This document shows, piece after piece, positions 27,701-42,700 of a stretch of DNA of 64,000 nt (position 1 is its first letter; each line of letters starts with the position of its first letter). The position numbers and the translations under genes are program-made. The DNA comes from Litomosoides sigmodontis. Lineage: Eukaryota; Nematoda; Chromadorea; Rhabditida; Onchocercidae. The stretch is from the NCBI GenBank assembly GCA_963070105.1, contig OY718804.1:7485817-7549816 (forward strand). Reading direction: 5' to 3'. A model generated the notes under the pieces. That model was not told the DNA's origin. It saw nothing but the letters and a program-made list of their open reading frames with translations, and did no database searches.

Positions 27701-30700
27701 TTCCAAGGAAGCCGATAACTGAGTGGATGACAGTTCACAAAGATGCCGAACCATTGGTTGGAGCGCAGCAAAAGGCTGAAGTAACAGACTTTGTTGAACC
27801 GGACACTGCTTACGCCGTGGTATTGCAAGCTGTCAATCAGGACGGACCTGGACCGTATTCTGAACAGCACACCATTCGAACGATGTCAAGGGGTTTGACT
27901 TGCCACGCTCATAATTCTAAGGGAATGGAAAAAGAAATTCGGCAACAATTCAAAATATAGCATTTCCCATTTCCTTTTAAGTATTATTCGTAGTTGTAAA
28001 TTAATAATTAATAAATGGATTACTGAAGTTGGGTTTTTAGGTAAATATCGAAATGAATTTTGGAAAGAATTTCAATAAGAGAATAGGGAAAGTGGAATAA
28101 AGCAAATAATAATAATACATATATATGTATCACTTACATTTGTAGCTCGAGAAGGTCCACCGCTTGACTTAAGAGTTGAACCGGAAAGTCAGCAATCAGC
28201 AAATGTTGAGTGGCACAAACCAATTACAAGCGAACGACCACCAATTAGTTATGAATTGTACTACATCAAAGCAGATGCCAAAATCTGGGAGAATGATTTA
28301 GCGAGCATTGATGATTGGTTGGTTTTCAATTAGCAGAAATTATGAAATAGGCCCCGTAAGATATTTTGAAATTAATTCAGATTTTTATAATGTGATTACT
28401 TGAAATTTCAACGGGGATTGAGTTGTGCAGCAATGTAATTGCAAGTGGTAGTTAACGCATAACAAGTTTTTTCCAATAGCAGCGCTTCAATTTATCGCTT
28501 GGTCGCTTTTCGACTAGCAACTTCAACTTTGCTTTAGTTGATGTCTCAGAAAATAGTGATAAGATGATTTAAAAGCGATAGACGAGTCGTGAGCTGTGAT
28601 AAAGGATTTTCTCTATCTATGCAATAACTTTGTTTCTTCCTTTTTCTTAATTAGATTAAACGCATTGAAGTGATTTCAATATTTTACAACCGACTAATTT
28701 TGTAGATAGCTATAAACTGAGCTGTAGCTTTCATATAAATTCCGTGCACTTTTCCTTTCAGGAGTATGATACCAATAACGAAAAAATATGGCGATAAGTT
28801 GCACTACAAGATTGATGGTCTACTTGAACCCGATACGGAGTACGTATTCCGGATACGTGCTGTTTACACAGATGGGCCAGGAGTATTTTCTGATGCTTGC
28901 ATCACTAAAACACTTCCATATGGTTATCTTTCCGTTTTGTCTTTTCTAAACACTTAGATGCTACGTATTTAAATTACGTTAAGAGCTAAATAACTGCAAA
29001 ATTAAGGAGAATGGAAAATGAAAAAGGAGGAGTTGAAAATCAAATTATAAGTGTGAAGGCAGCAAAATTAGTTTTTATTTTATGCTAAGATATACTTCTG
29101 GATCATTGAAACAGACACTGCTTGAGCTTTAGGTAACGCTCCGTATATTATTATTTCGAATGGCGATCACGGAGTGGAAGGCAAAACGGAAATAATGATC
29201 CTTCCAGGATCAACGCTTGACATCTCCTGTAATGCAACAGGACAGCCTCGTCCATCGGTTAAATGGATTCGCTCTGGACACTACCCCATTGATCCTGCCT
29301 GGGTTTCATATTTTTGAAAACTACAACATTCCCCAAGCTTTTGCTGAATGAGACAAATTGCGATAATCACTGTTTTGTGCCTAACAGAGTTACCGAGAAC
29401 ACTAAATAGTTTTCGAGAGGGATTCACCGGGAAAATTCCTAGAACAATCACTTTCATTTAATGGATAATCTATGCTGCACTGATTCAAATCATTTACTCG
29501 TATTTGAAAATACATCGAGATGTCTTGCTACTTAATGTTTCTTCAACTTTTCCTACATTATCCTCTTTGATTATTGACATTTTCAAGCCAAACAGCATAA
29601 TAAAATCCATTTTTCATGAGCAATTTACTGAAAATATTTGAAAACTTTTCCTGACCTATTTAAGTGACCAGTCCATAGCATCGTCCATTTAAGAGTAATT
29701 GCTTCTTAATCGAATTATTTATATTTGATATCGTTTTGGTGCGAAAACAAATATCCCAATAATGTTTAGGTGAAAGCAGACGAGAAGTATGCTATTTGGT
29801 TTCTGAAGGTATCAAACATTACCGAAGATATATCATTCAACTGCGTTGCACAGAGTCTCCTTGGTTTTGCGAATTGGACAATCAGTGTTCGTCTTATTCC
29901 AGGTGCAATCTGTTCGAGAAATGTTTTAAATACATCTTTAAAAGAATTTTAAATTTGGTGATGAAATTTAAAGCGCTCATTTCAGCTACGTTTTAGTTTT
30001 TTTTCTATCCTATTATTTGCTGCTCATCCTTATCAGAAGTCTAAAAAAAAGTCAACATCTTTCTATTTCAATGAATATTCAATGTAGATATAAATATCAC
30101 CATTTTTGTAGACCTTAAACCAACGTGGAAAAATGATTTTATGGTTGTCAAGAATGAAGATGGTGAAATAGCGGTGCAATTTACGGATGACTTGCCGGAT
30201 TATCTAAAGACACCTGTATTCATTTTTTTAATACAGTTCTTACCAATCAGAAAAGAGTTTGGAGTTATTTTTTGAAGCACAAAATTTTTCGATGATTAAT
30301 GAAGTTTTAGCATACTCCTTGGAATATCTATTGGACTGATAATCCATCAAAACCTTTTGAAACTTGGAACATAGTTCCATCTGATGGTCATCTATTGGAT
30401 CGTGTAGCTATACCAGAAATGGAACCGGGTGCTAAGTATTATTTGGTGGTCGAGCAACCATCTATTGGAATCAAAACTCCAGTCTTTGATCTCATGACTC
30501 CAAGTAATTTTTCATTTTAAATTCGTTTAGATAACCGATTAAAAAAATTCCACTGAGATAGCTACACTTGATTGTTTCGATGTAGAAGAAAGCGTAAATA
30601 CAATAATTTACATTAAAAAAAAATGGGGAACCATCACGTTCAATTACACTTATTACTAAAGAAAATAGTTTCCATTAAACTTGAAACTGAGTCGTGCTAT

Positions 30701-33700
30701 TTCCTAAAAGTTAAAGTATTTTGAAAACTTATTGATGACGAATTGTACTTTTATCTTAAATTTTAGAGCCAGCTAGCAATATACGGGTTGGAACTGATAT
30801 TAACGGTGAAACGGTACTCGATTTCAAGCCAGCACTTGCTACAGAACCGATCAAGGTTTAGTTATTATTAGAGCCACAAAGAAAGACTGTAGGAAGAGAG
30901 AAAGTCTCAAGTATTATGTTATCCAAAAGCTTCAACTACTTGTAATATATAAGTTGAAAAACCTGTTCAGTATTGAACACAGAATATTCCTGTGGTAAAT
31001 TTTTGTTAAAAAAAAAGGTGTCCTTTGCCGAAAATATTGAACTCGACTATGTTATGAAATCTACATGTGTTCTTTGTAATAGTTTATTTGTTATTGTTAT
31101 TGGTAGCAATTTCACTTCTACAGTTTGTCGGAAATTGTGTTACGTCAGTGCCGGTGGAAAGGTAAGCAAAGGAAGAGCTGCTAGGAATAAGATTTCAAAT
31201 AACTTCTAAGCGATCGTAGTAGGAGCAGCAGTAGTGAATGATGCTTGCGATGATAAGGGTAATGGTAATGGTAGTGGTGAAGGATGTGGTGGTGGTGGTG
31301 GATAGCACCCTTCGTGAGTTCTTGAAGTATGCAGTAGGTGTGATAGCAGTGGCCTAATTAACTGTCCAGAGTAATTAGAGCTGGATTGTTAGTAAAATTG
31401 AGAGAAGCAAGGATGCATGTAGCAGATCTGCTTCAGTCTGCTTATCTTAGCATTAATAAAGAAGCTTACAAAAACTATATTCCTTTTGTGCGGCGGTGGG
31501 ATTGATCGCAGAACAAAGCCTATGCAACTGTAACCTATTTCTATCCTAATTAGGCAACGGATATTTCATGGCTGTCTCCTATCTATGGCAAACTCCTTTC
31601 GAGTTTCCGACACTGTATGGTCACGTTGCAAGATCAAAGTCCTCAATGTAGTGAAAGTTTCAGAAATACATTATCAAATATTGGACCGCTGATAGTGCAT
31701 CAGCTGTAATGTATATGGAAACACCAGCTAATGTTACCGATAAAATTGCGCTAGATGGTTTGCAACTTGATACTGAATATAATTTCGTGGTAATCACTCT
31801 GTACCGTATTGTAGTTATTTATAATTCGGAACTCATACAAAATTAGTGATTAACCTTGGCATAGCACCTCCAAAATTTTTTCATTTTGTTATTCCACATT
31901 AATTTTTCTACAAACAACTTTCGAGTAAATTTCAAAATTAATTTAAGGTTACTGCAAAATTTGAAGACGGCGACAATCTTGAAAGCGAAGCAGTTAAAAT
32001 ACGTACACCTTCCCGAGGTATGTCACCTTTTCTTCCCTGTGAAACCTTTCCAGATGTCGAACATTTACAAAAGTGTCAAAAAAATTCTAGGTAGCATCGG
32101 AAGTTGAAATTGATATTCTATTATTTCTGAAGTTTCCACAAATCAGATGATGAGGTCGAGTGTTACAGATATACGGTGCCATTGCGCACATGCTTGCATG
32201 TTTGAAGAAGATGAAGGAGTAATAAGAGCATCGTGCTACTGTCACAATGGTTTCAAACTTGCTGATGATGAGAAATCATGCGAACCTGTCGAAGAGGAGG
32301 AAGAAGTTGGCATTATTAAAGTGATTTTTTAGCGCTTTATTTCGTAGACAATTTAAACTTATATAAAATCTCCATTTCTGAAATTTAAACATTTCATGAT
32401 TCTATGGGAAATAAATTAAAGGTTCACTGTTTCAGTTTACTAGAAATATTCTCTCGAATTCGTATTGAGCATTTTGAGGCTTTTGTACATAATCAAAGTT
32501 TGCGGAACAACAATTCCCTAGTCATTTTCGTCTTGTAAATATCATCTAATCATATGAAAATGTTTTTTCAAGTTCCTGAAGCATCTATGAAAAATACAAA
32601 AGCAATGAAGTTCAAGTTTTGAAAATTAAGCATTTTAGGTTACTCCTCCAACATTGATTCCTGAATTTGAGCACCCGAAGGAGCTATCTACTGTGTCAAC
32701 TCATTTCGATGAATTGGTACCGACACCACTGAAAGAGAAAGAAGCAATCCAACCTACACCCGGTATCTCACCACGAGTTGTCGGTTTCGATGGTGAACCT
32801 TTGCCGACCAATGAGTATGGGCAAATGGTGGATAATCTAGGAAATCCAATTGTATGGGATAGTGAAGGCCTACCGGTAGGCCCAAATGGTATTCCTTTAC
32901 TTCGCAATTACAAAGGAGAATACATATATCCCGTTATTGGAAAAGATGGACAACCGCTGCCCACCGATATTAACATGAAGCCAATTTATCCCGTTATTGG
33001 ACCAAATGATCAGCCGTTTTCGAAAAATGAACAAGGTCTTTATATCGATCGTCACGGCCAAATATTTCCGACAGATGCAGCCGGACGGCCGATAAGTGTT
33101 GATGGTTCACCTTATCCAACTGATGAACAAGGTCGGTATGTAGTCATGGATTCGGAAACCGTCATTCAACAAGCTGTACCAACGGATGAACTTGGACGTA
33201 TTATTTATCCAGTTGTTTACCCAGACGGAGCATTACTAGCCACAGTGGAGAGTGGTCTATTTGTCAGCGAAGATGGACTACTTATTCCGACCAATGATGC
33301 CGGACTGCCTGTTAACGAGAAAGACGAAGTATTGCCGAGAGATTCTGATGGGAATTTTATTTATGTAGGCAATTATGTCTTACCCACTGATTCTAATGGA
33401 CAGCCCGTGAAAGTACAATATAACGGAAGGCTTCTTAAGAGCGATAAAATGGGACGCATTATTAGTCCCAACGGACAATTGTTATCGGTAAACGACGATG
33501 GCCATCCGGTAGATGAATCTAATACTGTGCTTCCGACCACTTCTGATGGCATATTTATACTACCAGTAACTGACGAAAGCGGCATGGTAATCCCACGAAT
33601 AGAACAAAGAAAGGGAGTGCAACGACAATTTAATATTATCGGACCTAACGGCCATTTGCTACCGACCATGGAAGATGGCACCGTTTTAGGTCCTTTTGGA

Positions 33701-36700
33701 AAGACTATACCCACAAATAACATTGGGGAACCAGTGAACTACCGTAACGAACCGTTACCGACGAACAGTGAGGGGCAGGCGATTTATCCAAAGGATGGTT
33801 TAGACTGTCCTCTACCACCAACTGACCAACATGGAAGACCAGTTTATTCGGTGATTGCACCTAATGGCAGACTACTTTCACGAAAATTTGATGGAGCTGT
33901 AGTTGACCCAGACGGTAACTTGCTTCCAACCAACGCAGCCGGAATACCTATCGACAGAAAAGGGCGACCATTACCCACTGACAGAAATGGCTCTATCATT
34001 TATCCAGTGAGAGGAATCGATTCTGAGCCACTTCCAACAGATTCTAATGGAAAACCAATCTATCCGGTAATTGGACTCGATGGAAATTTGTTACCGACAA
34101 ATAAAGATGGAAGAGTGATTGATGAAAGTGGAAACGTACTACCAACAAATGTCGCTGGTGTACCGGTCAATGAGTTTGGCGAACCATTTCCTCAAGACAA
34201 AAATGGAAACATCATTTATCCTGCTCAAAGCCCAGATGTCGGGCCGATGCCAACTGACCGAAATGGAAGACCAGTATATTTTGTTCTCGGGCCGGATGGC
34301 AAGTTACTTCCCAAAGACAGTGATGGCGCAGCAACTGATACAAATGGACGCCTCATTCCGACAAACGCTGCAGGAATTCCTCTTGACCACTACGGCAAAC
34401 CACTCTCAATTGATCAGAACGGTTATGCCTTCTACCCCAAAGAATACGAAGCAGGCGATATTCCAACATTGTTTCCGACTGATAGCTATGGCAGACCTAT
34501 TCCTGATATTATCGGACCTGACGGTAAACCGTTGCCGAGAGGACCTGATGGAATGGTGTTAGACAAGGAAGGAAAACCGATTCCGACAAATGCTGCGGGT
34601 GTTCCAGTTAACAATCGTGGAGAGCCACTGCCGACCGATAAAGCAGGCAATATCATTTATCCGGCTGCTGGTCTAGATGCTCCACTGCCTCCCACTGACA
34701 GTTTTGGAAGACCTGTCTATGACGTTATAGGACCTGACGGCGAACCTCTACCCAGAGGACCGGATGGAGTAATTCGAGATAAGGATGGCAGACCAATACC
34801 AACAAATGCTGCTGGTGTGCCGGTAAATAACCGAGGAGAGCCCCTGCCAACAGACCATGACGGAAATATAATCTATCCAGTTGGTGGATTGGACGTACCA
34901 TTACTTCCGACCGATATGTATGAGAAACCTGCTTATGAGGTCATTGGCCCTGATGTTGGCCTTCGCCCGATCGGTGGATTGGATGTTGCATTGCTTCCAA
35001 CTGATAGCTATGGCAGACCTATTCCTGATATTATTGGACCTGACGGTAAACCGTTGCCGAGAGGACCTGATGGAATGGTGTTAGACAAGGAAGGAAAACC
35101 GATTCCGACAAATGCCGCGGGTGTTCCAGTTAACAATCGTGGAGAGCCACTGCCGACCGATAAAGCAGGCAATATCATTTATCCGGCTGCTGGTCTAGAT
35201 GCTCCACTGCCTCCCACTGACAGTTTTGGAAGACCTGTCTATGACGTTATAGGACCTGACGGCGAACCTCTACCCAGAGGACCGGATGGAGTAATTCGAG
35301 ATAAGGATGGCAGACCAATACCAACAAATGCTGCTGGTGTGCCGGTAAATAACCGAGGAGAGCCCCTGCCAACAGATGATAACGGAAATATAATCTATCC
35401 AGTTGGTGGATTGGACGTACCACTGCTTCCCACTGATAGCTATGGCAGACCTATTCCTGATATTATTGGACCTGACGGTAAACCGTTGCCGAGAGGACCT
35501 GATGGAATGGTGTTAGACAAGGAAGGAAAACCGATTCCGACAAATGCCGCGGGTATTCCAGTCAACAATCGTGGAGAGCCACTGCCGACCGATAAAGCAG
35601 GCAATATCATTTATCCGGCTGCTGGTCTAGATGCTCCACTGCCTCCCACTGACAGTTTTGGAAGACCTGTCTATGACGTTATAGGACCTGACGGCGAACC
35701 TCTACCGAGAGGACCGGATGGAGTAATTCGAGATAAGGATGGCAGACCAATACCAACAAATGCTGCTGGTGTGCCGGTAAATAACCGAGGAGAGCCCCTG
35801 CCAACAGACCATGACGGAAATATAATCTATCCAGTTGGTGGATTGGACGTACCACTGCTTCCCACTGATAGCTATGGCAGACCTATTCCTGATATTATTG
35901 GACCTGACGGTAAACCGTTGCCGAGAGGACCTGATGGAATGGTGTTAGACAAGGAAGGAAAACCGATTCCGACAAATGCCGCGGGTATTCCAGTTAACAA
36001 TCGTGGAGAGCCACTGCCGACCGATAAAGCAGGCAATATCATTTATCCGGCTGCTGGTCTAGATGCTCCACTGCCTCCCACTGACAGTTTTGGAAGACCT
36101 GTCTATGACGTCATAGGACCTGACGGCGAACCTCTACCCAGAGGACCGGATGGAGTAATTCGAGATAAGGATGGCAGACCAATACCAACAAATGCTGCTG
36201 GTGTGCCGGTAAATAACCGAGGAGAGCCCCTGCCAACAGACCATGATGGAAATATAATCTATCCAGTTGGTGGATTGGACGTACCACTGCTTCCCACTGA
36301 TAGCTATGGCAGACCTATTCCTGATATTATTGGACCTGACGGTAAACCGTTGCCGAGAGGACCTGATGGAATGGTGTTAGACAAGGAAGGAAAGCCGATT
36401 CCGACAAATGCCGCGGGTATTCCAGTTAACAATCGTGGAGAGCCACTGCCGACCGATAAAGCAGGCAATATCATTTATCCGGCTGCTGGTCTAGATGCTC
36501 CACTGCCTCCCACTGACAGTTTTGGAAGACCTGTCTATGACGTTATAGGACCTGACGGCGAACCTCTACCCAGAGGACCGGATGGAGTAATTCGAGATAA
36601 GGATGGCAGACCAATACCAACAAATGCTGCTGGTGTGCCGGTAAATAACCGAGGAGAGCCCCTGCCAACAGACCATGACGGAAATATAATCTATCCAGTT

Positions 36701-39700
36701 GGTGGATTGGACGTACCACTGCTTCCCACTGATAGCTATGGCAGACCTATTCCTGATATTATTGGCCCTGACGGTAAACCGTTGCCGAGAGGACCTGATG
36801 GAATGGTGTTAGACAAGGAAGGAAAACCGATTCCGACAAATGCCGCGGGTATTCCAGTTAACAATCGTGGAGAGCCACTGCCGACCGATAAAGCAGGCAA
36901 TATCATTTATCCGGCTGCTGGTCTAGATGCTCCACTGCCTCCCACTGACAGTTTTGGAAGACCTGTCTATGACGTCATAGGACCTGACGGCGAACCTCTA
37001 CCCAGAGGACCGGATGGAGTAATTCGAGATAAGGATGGCAGACCAATACCAACAAATGCTGCTGGTGTGCCGGTAAATAACCGAGGAGAGCCCCTTCCAA
37101 CAGATGATAACGGAAATATAATCTATCCAGTTGGTGGATTGGACGTACCACTGCTTCCCACTGATAGCTATGGCAGACCTATTCCTGATATTATTGGACC
37201 TGACGGTAAACCGTTGCCGAGAGGACCTGATGGAATGGTGTTAGACAAGGAAGGAAAACCGATTCCGACAAATGCCGCGGGTGTTCCAGTTAACAATCGT
37301 GGAGAGCCACTGCCGACCGATAAAGCAGGCAATATCATTTATCCGGCTGCTGGTCTAGATGCTCCACTGCCTCCCACTGACAGTTTTGGAAGACCTGTCT
37401 ATGACGTTATAGGACCTGACGGCGAACCTCTACCGAGAGGACCGGATGGAATAATTCGAGATAAGGATGGCAGACCAATACCAACAAATGCTGCTGGTGT
37501 GCCGGTAAATAACCGAGGAGAGCCCCTGCCAACAGATGATAACGGAAATATAATCTATCCAGTTGGTGGATTGGACGTACCACTGCTTCCCACTGATAGC
37601 TATGGCAGACCTATTCCTGATATTATTGGACCTGACGGTAAACCGTTGCCGAGAGGACCTGATGGAATGGTGTTAGACAAGGAAGGAAAACCGATTCCGA
37701 CAAATGCCGCGGGTGTTCCAGTTAACAATCGTGGAGAGCCACTGCCGACCGATAAAGCAGGCAATATCATTTATCCGGCTGCTGGTCTAGATGCTCCGCT
37801 GCCTCCCACTGACAGTTTTGGAAGACCTGTCTATGACGTCATAGGACCTGACGGCGAACCTCTACCCAGAGGACCGGATGGAGTAATTCGAGATAAGGAT
37901 GGCAGACCAATACCAACAAATGCTGCTGGTGTGCCGGTAAATAACCGAGGAGAGCCCCTGCCAACAGACCATGACGGAAATATAATCTATCCAGTTGGTG
38001 GATTGGACGTACCACTGCTTCCCACTGATAGCTATGGCAGACCTATTCCTGATATTATTGGACCTGACGGTAAACCGTTGCCGAGAGGACCTGATGGAAT
38101 GGTGTTAGACAAGGAAGGAAAGCCGATTCCGACAAATGCCGCGGGTATTCCAGTTAACAATCGTGGAGAGCCACTGCCGACCGATAAAGCAGGCAATATC
38201 ATTTATCCGGCTGCTGGTCTAGATGCTCCACTGCCTCCCACTGACAGTTTTGGAAGACCTGTCTATGACGTCATAGGACCTGACGGCGAACCTCTACCCA
38301 GAGGACCGGATGGAGTAATTCGAGATAAGGATGGCAGACCAATACCAACAAATGCTGCTGGTGTGCCGGTAAATAACCGAGGAGAGCCCCTGCCAACAGA
38401 CCATGACGGAAATATAATCTATCCAGTTGGTGGATTGGACGTACCACTGCTTCCCACTGATAGCTATGGCAGACCTATTCCTGATATTATTGGACCTGAC
38501 GGTAAACCGTTGCCGAGAGGACCTGATGGAATGGTGTTAGACAAGGAAGGAAAACCGATTCCTACAAATGCCGCGGGTGTTCCAGTTAACAATCGTGGAG
38601 AGCCACTGCCGACCGATAAAGCAGGCAATATCATTTATCCGGCTGCTGGTCTAGACGCTCCACTGCCTCCCACTGACAGTTTTGGAAGACCTGTCTATGA
38701 CGTTATAGGACCTGACGGCGAACCTCTACCCAGAGGACCGGATGGAGTAATTCGAGATAAGGATGGCAGACCAATACCAACAAATGCTGCTGGTGTGCCG
38801 GTAAATAACCGAGGAGAGCCCCTGCCAACAGATGATAACGGAAATATAATCTATCCAGTTGGTGGATTGGACGTACCACTGCTTCCCACTGATAGCTATG
38901 GCAGACCTATTCCTGATATTATTGGACCTGACGGTAAACCGTTGCCGAGAGGACCTGATGGAATGGTGTTAGACAAGGAAGGAAAACCGATTCCGACAAA
39001 TGCCGCGGGTGTTCCAGTTAACAATCGTGGAGAGCCACTGCCGACCGATAAAGCAGGCAATATCATTTATCCGGCTGCTGGTCTAGATGCTCCACTGCCT
39101 CCCACTGACAGTTTTGGGAGACCTGTCTATGACGTTATAGGACCTGACGGCGAACCTCTACCCAGAGGACCGGATGGAGTAATTCGAGATAAGGATGGCA
39201 GACCATTACCAACAAATGCTGCTGGTGTGCCGGTAAATAACCGAGGAGAGCCCCTTCCAACAGATGATAACGGAAATATAATCTATCCAGTTGGTGGATT
39301 GGACGTACCACTGCTTCCCACTGATAGCTATGGCAGACCTATTCCTGATATTATTGGACCTGACGGTAAACCGTTGCCGAGAGGACCTGATGGAATGGTG
39401 TTAGACAAGGAAGGAAAACCGATTCCGACAAATGCCGCGGGTGTTCCAGTTAACAATCGTGGAGAGCCACTGCCGACCGATAAAGCAGGCAATATCATTT
39501 ATCCGGCTGCTGGTCTAGATGCTCCGCTGCCTCCCACTGACAGTTTTGGAAGACCTGTCTATGACGTTATAGGACCTGACGGCGAACCTCTACCCAGAGG
39601 ACCGGATGGAGTAATTCGAGATAAGGATGGCAGACCAATACCAACAAATGCTGCTGGTGTGCCGGTAAATAACCGAGGAGAGCCCCTGCCAACAGACCAT

Positions 39701-42700
39701 GACGGAAATATAATCTATCCAGTTGGTGGATTGGACGTACCACTGCTTCCCACTGATAGCTATGGCAGACCTATTCCTGATATTATTGGACCTGACGGTA
39801 AACCGTTGCCGAGAGGACCTGATGGAATGGTGTTAGACAAGGAAGGAAAACCGATTCCGACAAATGCCGCGGGTATTCCAGTCAACAATCGTGGAGAGCC
39901 ACTGCCGACCGATAAAGCAGGCAATATCATTTATCCGGCTGCTGGTCTAGATGCTCCACTGCCTCCCACTGACAGTTTTGGAAGACCTGTCTATGACGTT
40001 ATAGGACCTGACGGCGAACCTCTACCGAGAGGACCGGATGGAGTAATTCGAGATAAGGATGGCAGACCAATACCAACAAATGCTGCTGGTGTGCCGGTAA
40101 ATAACCGAGGAGAGCCCCTGCCAACAGACCATGACGGAAATATAATCTATCCAGTTGGTGGATTGGACGTACCACTGCTTCCCACTGATAGCTATGGCAG
40201 ACCTATTCCTGATATTATTGGACCTGACGGTAAACCGTTGCCGAGAGGACCTGATGGAATGGTGTTAGACAAGGAAGGAAAACCGATTCCGACAAATGCC
40301 GCGGGTGTTCCAGTTAACAATCGTGGAGAGCCACTGCCGACCGATAAAGCAGGCAATATCATTTATCCGGCTGCTGGTCTAGATGCTCCGCTGCCTCCCA
40401 CTGACAGTTTTGGAAGACCTGTCTATGACGTTATAGGACCTGACGGCGAACCTCTACCCAGAGGACCGGATGGAGTAATTCGAGATAAGGATGGCAGACC
40501 AATACCAACAAATGCTGCTGGTGTGCCGGTAAATAACCGAGGAGAGCCCCTGCCAACAGACCATGACGGAAATATAATCTATCCAGTTGGTGGATTGGAC
40601 GTACCACTGCTTCCCACTGATAGCTATGGCAGACCTATTCCTGATATTATTGGACCTGACGGTAAACCGTTGCCGAGAGGACCTGATGGAATGGTGTTAG
40701 ACAAGGAAGGAAAACCGATTCCTACAAATGCCGCGGGTGTTCCAGTTAACAATCGTGGAGAGCCACTGCCGACCGATAAAGCAGGCAATATCATTTATCC
40801 GGCTGCTGGTCTAGATGCTCCACTGCCTCCCACTGACAGTTTTGGAAGACCTGTCTATGACGTTATAGGACCTGACGGCGAACCTCTACCGAGAGGACCG
40901 GATGGAATAATTCGAGATAAGGATGGCAGACCAATACCAACAAATGCTGCTGGTGTGCCGGTAAATAACCGAGGAGAGCCCCTGCCAACAGACCATGACG
41001 GAAATATAATCTATCCAGTTGGTGGATTGGACGTACCATTACTTCCGACCGATATGTATGAGAAACCTGCTTATGAGGTCATTGGCCCTGATGTTGGCCT
41101 TCGCCCGATCGGTGGATTGGATGTTGCATTGCTTCCAACTGATAGCTATGGCAGACCTAATCCTGATATTATTGGACCTGACGGTAAACCGTTGCCGAGA
41201 GGACCTGATGGAATGGTGTTAGACAAGGAAGGAAAACCGATTCCGACAAATGCCGCGGGTGTTCCAGTTAACAATCGTGGAGAGCCACTGCCGACCGATA
41301 AAGCAGGCAATATCATTTATCCGGCTGCTGGTCTAGATGCTTCGCTGCCTCCCACTGACAGTTTTGGAAGACCTGTCTATGACGTCATAGGACCTGACGG
41401 CGAACCTCTACCCAGAGGACCGGATGGAGTAATTCGAGATAAGGATGGCAGACCAATACCAACAAATGCTGCTGGTGTGCCGGTAAATAACCGAGGAGAG
41501 CCCCTGCCAACAGACCATGACGGAAATATAATCTATCCAGTTGGTGGATTGGACGTACCACTGCTTCCCACTGATAGCTATGGCAGACCTATTCCTGATA
41601 TTATTGGACCTGACGGTAAACCGTTGCCGAGAGGACCTGATGGAATGGTGTTAGACAAGGAAGGAAAACCGATTCCGACAAATGCCGCGGGTATTCCAGT
41701 TAACAATCGTGGAGAGCCACTGCCGACCGATAAAGCAGGCAATATCATTTATCCGGCTGCTGGTCTAGATGCTCCACTGCCTCCCACTGACAGTTTTGGA
41801 AGACCTGTCTATGACGTCATAGGACCTGACGGCGAACCTCTACCCAGAGGACCGGATGGAGTAATTCGAGATAAGGATGGCAGACCAATACCAACAAATG
41901 CTGCTGGTGTGCCGGTAAATAACCGAGGAGAGCCCCTGCCAACAGACCATGACGGAAATATAATCTATCCAGTTGGTGGATTGGACGTACCACTGCTTCC
42001 CACTGATAGCTATGGCAGACCTATTCCTGATATTATTGGACCTGACGGTAAACCGTTGCCGAGAGGACCTGATGGAATGGTGTTAGACAAGGAAGGAAAA
42101 CCGATTCCGACAAATGCCGCGGGTATTCCAGTTAACAATCGTGGAGAGCCACTGCCGACCGATAAAGCAGGCAATATCATTTATCCGGCTGCTGGTCTAG
42201 ATGCTCCACTGCCTCCCACTGACAGTTTTGGAAGACCTGTCTATGACGTCATAGGACCTGACGGCGAACCTCTACCCAGAGGACCGGATGGAGTAATTCG
42301 AGATAAGGATGGCAGACCAATACCAACAAATGCTGCTGGTGTGCCGGTAAATAACCGAGGAGAGCCCCTGCCAACAGACCATGACGGAAATATAATCTAT
42401 CCAGTTGGTGGATTGGACGTACCACTGCTTCCCACTGATAGCTATGGCAGACCTATTCCTGATATTATTGGACCTGACGGTAAACCGTTGCCGAGAGGAC
42501 CTGATGGAATGGTGTTAGACAAGGAAGGAAAACCGATTCCTACAAATGCCGCGGGTGTTCCAGTTAACAATCGTGGAGAGCCACTGCCGACCGATAAAGC
42601 AGGCAATATCATTTATCCGGCTGCTGGTCTAGACGCTCCACTGCCTCCCACTGACAGTTTTGGAAGACCTGTCTATGACGTTATAGGACCTGACGGCGAA

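Noticed and set aside
30973..31209. 78-codon frame entering the 0.5-kb dispersed repeat
   Set aside because: Half unique intron and half repeat, with no homology that I recognise. It lies between FnIII 11 exons that splice past it.
32141..32168. Acceptor AATCAG at 32146 for EGF 3
   Set aside because: Wrong phase after the exon ending at 32017; it would reach a stop within about 20 codons. The acceptor at 32168 keeps frame.
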